The notes under the pieces: generated by a model
Seen by the model: only the letters and a program-made list of their open reading frames with translations
Database searches by the model: none
What the model was told of the DNA's origin: nothing
Shown here: positions 34,394 through 37,831 of the stretch, piece after piece
How positions within the stretch are numbered: the stretch's first letter is position 1
Layout: each line of letters begins with the position of its first letter
NCBI GenBank assembly: GCA_024696155.1
Contig: JAILHD010000001.1
Span: 1-37,831 of the forward strand
Reading direction: 5' to 3'
DNA from: Treponema sp.
Lineage (GTDB): Bacteria; Spirochaetota; Spirochaetia; Treponematales; Treponemataceae
DNA length: 37,831 nt
Position numbers and translations under genes: made by a program

Positions 34394-35090
34394 GTGATTT
34401 TACCCCGTTTGTTGTAAGAATTTCGTTTTCTGTTCCAAAGGCAATCTGTTTTCCGTCTTTGATTACAACTACATTCTGGCAAAGTTCTTTTACTTCCTGC
34501 AGAATATGCGTAGAAATCAAGATTGATTTTGTTGCAGAAAGTGATTTTAAGAGTTTTCGAAAATCTGCAATCTGAACTGGATCTAGACCTGTAATCGGTT
34601 CGTCTAAAACAAGATTTGCAGGATTATGGATAAGTGCCTGGGCAAGACTTACGCGCTGCTTATACCCCTTTGAAAGTGTTTTGATTTTTTTTGAAAGTAC
34701 GTCTTTCAGGTGGCTCAGCTCTATTACGTTTTTTACAGCCTTTTCCATATCTGCGCCAAAAAGTTTGTGAGTTCTGGCGGCATATTCAAGAAAATCAGAA
34801 AGATAAAGTTCCTGCGGCAGGTTTGAAACTTCCGGCACATAGCCAATGAGTTTCATTGCTGCTTCTGGTACCTGTGTAATATCAGTTTTTAAAGCTTCGC
34901 CTTCTTTGGCAGCAAAAATATTTCCGCTGTCTGCATAATGAAAACCGCAGATTGCCTTTATGATTGTAGATTTTCCGCTGCCGTTTGCGCCTACAAGCGC
35001 TGTAATTTTATCAGGCTCTACAGAAAAATTGATTCCGCTGATTTTGAACGAGTTTTTGTACTGTTTAGAAAAATCGCAAACCTGAATCAT
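34377..35090 (-). CDS. ABC transporter ATPase (GldA-like)
   Basis: A 237-aa ABC ATPase: Walker A GANGSGKS (34-41), signature LSKGYKQRVSLAQAL, Walker B NLVLDEPITGLDP and a switch His (ISTHIL). It powers the permease encoded next. AAGGCGG precedes the ATG. Together the three genes form one coupled operon (ATPase, GldG-like permease, DUF4340), possibly read from the RNase Z promoter 18 bp upstream. Confidence 0.93.
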   Translation of the reverse strand: MIQVCDFSKQYKNSFKISGINFSVEPDKITALVGANGSGKSTIIKAICGFHYADSGNIFAAKEGEALKTDITQVPEAAMKLIGYVPEVSNLPQELYLSDFLEYAARTHKLFGADMEKAVKNVIELSHLKDVLSKKIKTLSKGYKQRVSLAQALIHNPANLVLDEPITGLDPVQIADFRKLLKSLSATKSILISTHILQEVKELCQNVVVIKDGKQIAFGTENEILTTNGVKSLEELI

Positions 35091-35108
35091 AGCGCCGCCT
35101 TTTAGGCT

Positions 35109-36044
35109 TTAGTCTATATAAGGAATTTCGATGTGCATACGGTCGCGCGAAAGTTCTGCCTGAGGCCAGACAGCTTGTGCTTCTTCAAGCAGAATAGAAA
35201 GTTCCTTGTCTGTGTAACGCGGACTGTAATGAATCATGCACATGCGTCGGACATTTGCATCGCGGGCAATTGTTGCTGCCTGAACGGCTGTCATATGTTT
35301 TTTTTCTTTTGCCTGATCCAAAAGCGCGTGTTCAAACATTCCTTCGCAAACAAGAAGGTCACTTCCGCGCACTTCATCTGCAATGCTTGGTTTATAAAGA
35401 GTGTCTGTTACAAAGCTGAATTTTCTTCCGCTGCGAGGCTTTCCCATTACCTGCTCTGGTTTTACAATTGTGCCGTCTTCCGCCTGCACTTCTTCGCCTT
35501 TCTGGAGTTTTCCCCAAAGAGGTCCGCAAGGAACTCCAAGTGAACGTGCTGTTTCCGGATTAAATTCTCCAGGACGGTCTAGTTCTTCCAGTGTGTAGCC
35601 TACACAGGTTTTTGTGTGATCAAGCGGGAATGCACGGATATAAAAATCTTCTCCGCCGTGAACAACGCAGGGTGCTGTAATTTCTTTTACAACAATCGGA
35701 TAATTGATGTACATATCAAGAACGCGGCGGCTTGTTTCAATGTATTCCTTGATTTTTGGCGGGCCGTAAATGTAAAGAGGCTCTGTTCGGTCAACCTGGG
35801 CTGAAAGCATAAGAATTCCAGGGAGGCCTGTTACATGGTCTGCGTGAGTATGAGAAACAAAAATCGCGTTGATTTTTTTCCACTTAAGATTCAGACGTTT
35901 TAGGGAAACCTGAGTACCTTCACCACCGTCGAATAAAAACAAATCGCCGTCACGCCTCAACAAAACAGAAGTCAGATGACGGTAAGGAAGCGGCATCATT
36001 CCACCGCAACCTAAAATAAAGGCTTCCATATTCATGGAAGCCAT
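35109..36044 (-). CDS. rnz: Ribonuclease Z
   Basis: A 311-aa metallo-beta-lactamase-fold endonuclease that trims tRNA 3' ends. The zinc motif SHTHADH (64-70), FDGGEGTQ near the start, and a late CMIHYSPRY are canonical, as is the length. The first ATG is at 36044, with further in-frame ATGs at 36035 and 36029; none has a clear ribosome-binding site. All three lie in a perfect 9-bp hairpin. A TATAAT lies 22 nt upstream of the first ATG. Confidence 0.95.
   Translation of the reverse strand: MASMNMEAFILGCGGMMPLPYRHLTSVLLRRDGDLFLFDGGEGTQVSLKRLNLKWKKINAIFVSHTHADHVTGLPGILMLSAQVDRTEPLYIYGPPKIKEYIETSRRVLDMYINYPIVVKEITAPCVVHGGEDFYIRAFPLDHTKTCVGYTLEELDRPGEFNPETARSLGVPCGPLWGKLQKGEEVQAEDGTIVKPEQVMGKPRSGRKFSFVTDTLYKPSIADEVRGSDLLVCEGMFEHALLDQAKEKKHMTAVQAATIARDANVRRMCMIHYSPRYTDKELSILLEEAQAVWPQAELSRDRMHIEIPYID
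36021..36042 (-). promoter_or_regulatory. Perfect hairpin over the RNase Z start codon
   Basis: GGCTTCCAT (36021-36029) and ATGGAAGCC (36034-36042) form a 9-bp perfect stem with loop ATTC. It includes the second and third possible start codons and abuts the first. The mRNA would place the stem over the initiation region. Confidence 0.5.
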
Positions 36045-36065
36045 TTTAACGGATTTTAAGCGGAA

Positions 36066-36071
36066 ATTATA
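36066..36071 (-). promoter_or_regulatory. -10 element for RNase Z
   Basis: Minus-strand TATAAT lies 22 nt upstream of the first ATG, with only a weak -35. The predicted leader is about 15 nt. Confidence 0.4.
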
Positions 36072-36084
36072 GTACCATCGAAAA

Positions 36085-37110
36085 TTATTTTACTTCGCCG
36101 CGCATAATCTTTCTTACAAGAATGCCAGATGGCTGAAGGTCGCTTTCTTTCCATCCGCCCTTTGCATCACGGTCTTTATTGTATTTGAGGGCACCTGAAT
36201 CTTCTCCCTTATTGTTTACAGACCAGTTTGCCCAGGAAATCTTGTTTTTTGCAAGGAAGCGCATCCATTCAAGAGTTTCTTTTTCAAAAACTCCGCCGTC
36301 GCCAGAGGCCTGTGTTGTTCCCCATTCTGTTACAAAGATTGGAAGGCCTTTTTTGATGGCAGCTTCTGCAACTGCACGGCTGTCTTTTCCATGACTTCCG
36401 GCATAAAAATGAAGGGTATACATAATGTTTTCATATCCTTCAATCGGGCTTGCAGCAGCACTTGCAAGGTCGCTAGACCACACAGGAGTTCCTACAACAA
36501 TCACGTTGTTACAGTATTTTCTGATAATCGGGATAATACGTTCTGCATAAGGTTTGATGTTTCCTTCCCAGGTAACTTTTTCGCCGTTTGGTTCGTTACA
36601 GATTTCGTAAATGATGTTAGGACAGTCTGCATAAGTTGAGGCAATGCGTTCAAAAAAGGCTTCTGACTGCTTTACATATAGCATAGGATCACATTCAGGA
36701 AGAACATGCCAGTCTACAATAACATAAAGGCCGGTTTCCTTTGCAGCTTCAATTGATTCAATCACTTTATTTGCCATTGCAGGGTTCTGAACATAGCCGC
36801 CGCTTCCGCCAACATACATTGCAGCACGCCATAAATCGGCATTCCAGTCATCTCTAAGCCACTGAATTACATCTTTGTTTGCATATTTTCCATGCCAGTG
36901 AAGTCCGTGAGAACTCATTCCGCAAAGCTGAACAGGTTTTCCAGATTCATCGCAGAGGTTTGTTCCCTGAACGCTTAATTTTCCGTAGCGTTCAACAGGA
37001 GTTTTTGAATCGTTATAAATTTTTCTTCCTGTACCACCGCAGGATAAAAGTGTTAAAGAGGCACCTAATGCCAGTAAAATTAGTGATGTTTTAGTAAAAA
37101 TTTTCTTCAT
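36085..37110 (-). CDS. GH5-family endoglucanase-like lipoprotein
   Basis: A 341-aa exported glycosidase. The signal peptide ends in LTLLSCGG, so Cys24 should be lipidated and the enzyme held at a membrane surface. The GH5 catalytic pair is complete: acid/base Glu173 in ICNEPNGE, nucleophile Glu262 in FVTEWGTT. HLxFYA, DWHVLPE and SSHGLHW blocks match the cellulase (GH5_2-like) fold, acting on beta-1,4-glucans. No carbohydrate-binding module is present. The ATG at 37110 is chosen because it starts the signal peptide; the longer frame to 37254 overlaps the MATE gene. It suggests use of plant polysaccharide. Confidence 0.9.
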   Translation of the reverse strand: MKKIFTKTSLILLALGASLTLLSCGGTGRKIYNDSKTPVERYGKLSVQGTNLCDESGKPVQLCGMSSHGLHWHGKYANKDVIQWLRDDWNADLWRAAMYVGGSGGYVQNPAMANKVIESIEAAKETGLYVIVDWHVLPECDPMLYVKQSEAFFERIASTYADCPNIIYEICNEPNGEKVTWEGNIKPYAERIIPIIRKYCNNVIVVGTPVWSSDLASAAASPIEGYENIMYTLHFYAGSHGKDSRAVAEAAIKKGLPIFVTEWGTTQASGDGGVFEKETLEWMRFLAKNKISWANWSVNNKGEDSGALKYNKDRDAKGGWKESDLQPSGILVRKIMRGEVK

Positions 37111-37153
37111 AAAGTTAATTTTACAGCGGGATTTTAAGGAAATCAAAGAAAAA

Positions 37154-37831
37154 TTAGTTATTAGCTGTAACCAGAAAAACTTTTTTGAATACTTTTGCAA
37201 AACATATGCAGTGCGCAATAAATGTAACTGTCCACGAGATTGGATATGAAACAAATATTATGAATTCTGTATGGAATTGCGGAGTTAAAAAGATTGTAGA
37301 AAGCCATACGATTCTGAATACGCAAACACCCACAATGCAGACAATCATAGGAAGAAGACTGTGCCCTATTCCGCGGATAATGTTACTCATTGTGTCCATA
37401 ATTCCACAAAGAGCGTAAGTTGAACAGATTACAGTAAGACGGCGGATTCCAGCTTCTATTACAAGAGGATTTTTAGAGTAGACTCCAAGAATCTGGCGTG
37501 CAAAAATCACAACAAGGAAGCCAAGACCTTCTCCAACTACAAGGACTGTTAAAAGAGAGATAAATACAAGCTTTTTGATTCTGTCTTTCTGTCCCGCACC
37601 CATGTTCTGCGAAACAAATGTCAAAGCTCCTTGCGAAAATCCATTCATTGCAAGGTAAACAAAGCCTTCAATATTGATTCCAGCAGAACTTCCCGCAATT
37701 ACAATCGGGCCGAACGAATTTACAGAAGACTGAATTACCATATTCGAAATAGAGAACATCATCCCCTGAAAACCAGCAGGTACACCAATCTTTATAATCC
37801 GAATAAGGATATATTTATGGATTTTAAGCTT
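37154..37831 (-). CDS. MATE-family efflux transporter, N-terminus outside the window
   Basis: The frame is open through the window edge, so the ATG at 37762 is internal. The visible C-terminal 225 residues or so show MATE features: IGVPAGFQGMMFSISN, NGFSQGALTFVSQNMGAGQKDR and six membrane segments. These drug/sodium or drug/proton antiporters export cations or metabolites; the substrate is unknown. It ends 43 bp before the GH5 start on the same strand. Confidence 0.9.
   Translation of the reverse strand, partial: KLKIHKYILIRIIKIGVPAGFQGMMFSISNMVIQSSVNSFGPIVIAGSSAGINIEGFVYLAMNGFSQGALTFVSQNMGAGQKDRIKKLVFISLLTVLVVGEGLGFLVVIFARQILGVYSKNPLVIEAGIRRLTVICSTYALCGIMDTMSNIIRGIGHSLLPMIVCIVGVCVFRIVWLSTIFLTPQFHTEFIIFVSYPISWTVTFIAHCICFAKVFKKVFLVTANN

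Noticed and set aside
37111..37254. N-terminal extension of the GH5 frame to 37254
   Set aside because: It overlaps the MATE gene and would put 48 unrelated residues before a good lipoprotein signal.
1..37831. tRNA, rRNA, CRISPR, IS or prophage elements
   Set aside because: No cloverleaf, repeat-spacer array, transposase or phage gene was seen; the few gaps are short and explained.

Overview
The window looks like chromosomal DNA from a Treponema-type spirochaete, probably a gut or rumen commensal. Supporting signs are the AT-rich composition, the rnf-type cluster with treponeme-style accessory genes, loose spirochaetal lipoboxes, a PilZ protein, and a secreted GH5 cellulase-type lipoprotein. 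The species is an inference; there is no rRNA, tRNA, IS element, prophage or CRISPR array in view. Genes are tightly packed, and the longest non-coding gap (about 230 bp, 3129-3362) holds a promoter and a riboswitch.

Layout. 1-3128: the end of a membrane GGDEF protein, then trpS and a membrane-anchored esterase on the minus strand. 3192-7009: a preQ1-I riboswitch with an intrinsic terminator drives an operon of a VUT-type queuosine-precursor transporter, an amidase and folC. 7027-11716: alr on the minus strand, divergent from a lipoprotein-thrC-apbE run. 11678-21199: a minus-strand operon with an uncharacterised membrane protein, rnfC-D-G-E-A-B, a GH57-like protein, a NusG-II protein and a Gx-transporter-like protein. 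21223-22975: a DivPAP2-type membrane protein and an FprA flavodiiron protein. 23021-30554: housekeeping genes (two RluA-family enzymes, yggS, rsmA, comEC) mixed with treponeme-type unknowns, a HEAT-like protein and a YcgR-like PilZ protein. 30604-36044: a CPBP protease, a GldA/GldG/DUF4340-type ABC system and RNase Z. 36085-37831: a GH5 lipoprotein and the 3' part of a MATE transporter.

Main observation. The rnf locus has the gene order and recognisable homology of an Rnf/Nqr-type complex, but by eye nearly all the flavin and membrane-cluster sites are gone. RnfC lacks the glycine-rich FMN/NADH motif, RnfD and RnfG lack the FMN-acceptor motif, RnfA and RnfE lack the conserved membrane cysteines, and RnfB lacks its N-terminal Fe-S domain. 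The ferredoxin-type Cys motifs of RnfC and one of RnfB remain intact. The locus also carries a GH57 4-alpha-glucanotransferase-like protein whose catalytic residues appear replaced. An ApbE flavin transferase lies tail-to-tail with this operon although no flavinylation motif is seen in the window. This may be a repurposed Rnf-derived membrane complex rather than a standard ferredoxin:NAD oxidoreductase. The comparison was made from memory of the family sequences and needs a real alignment.

Other points of interest are the preQ1 switch ahead of an amidase and folC, a strong terminator embedded in the coding sequence of a convergent gene, a probable leaderless CPBP mRNA, and a perfect hairpin across the start codon of RNase Z.
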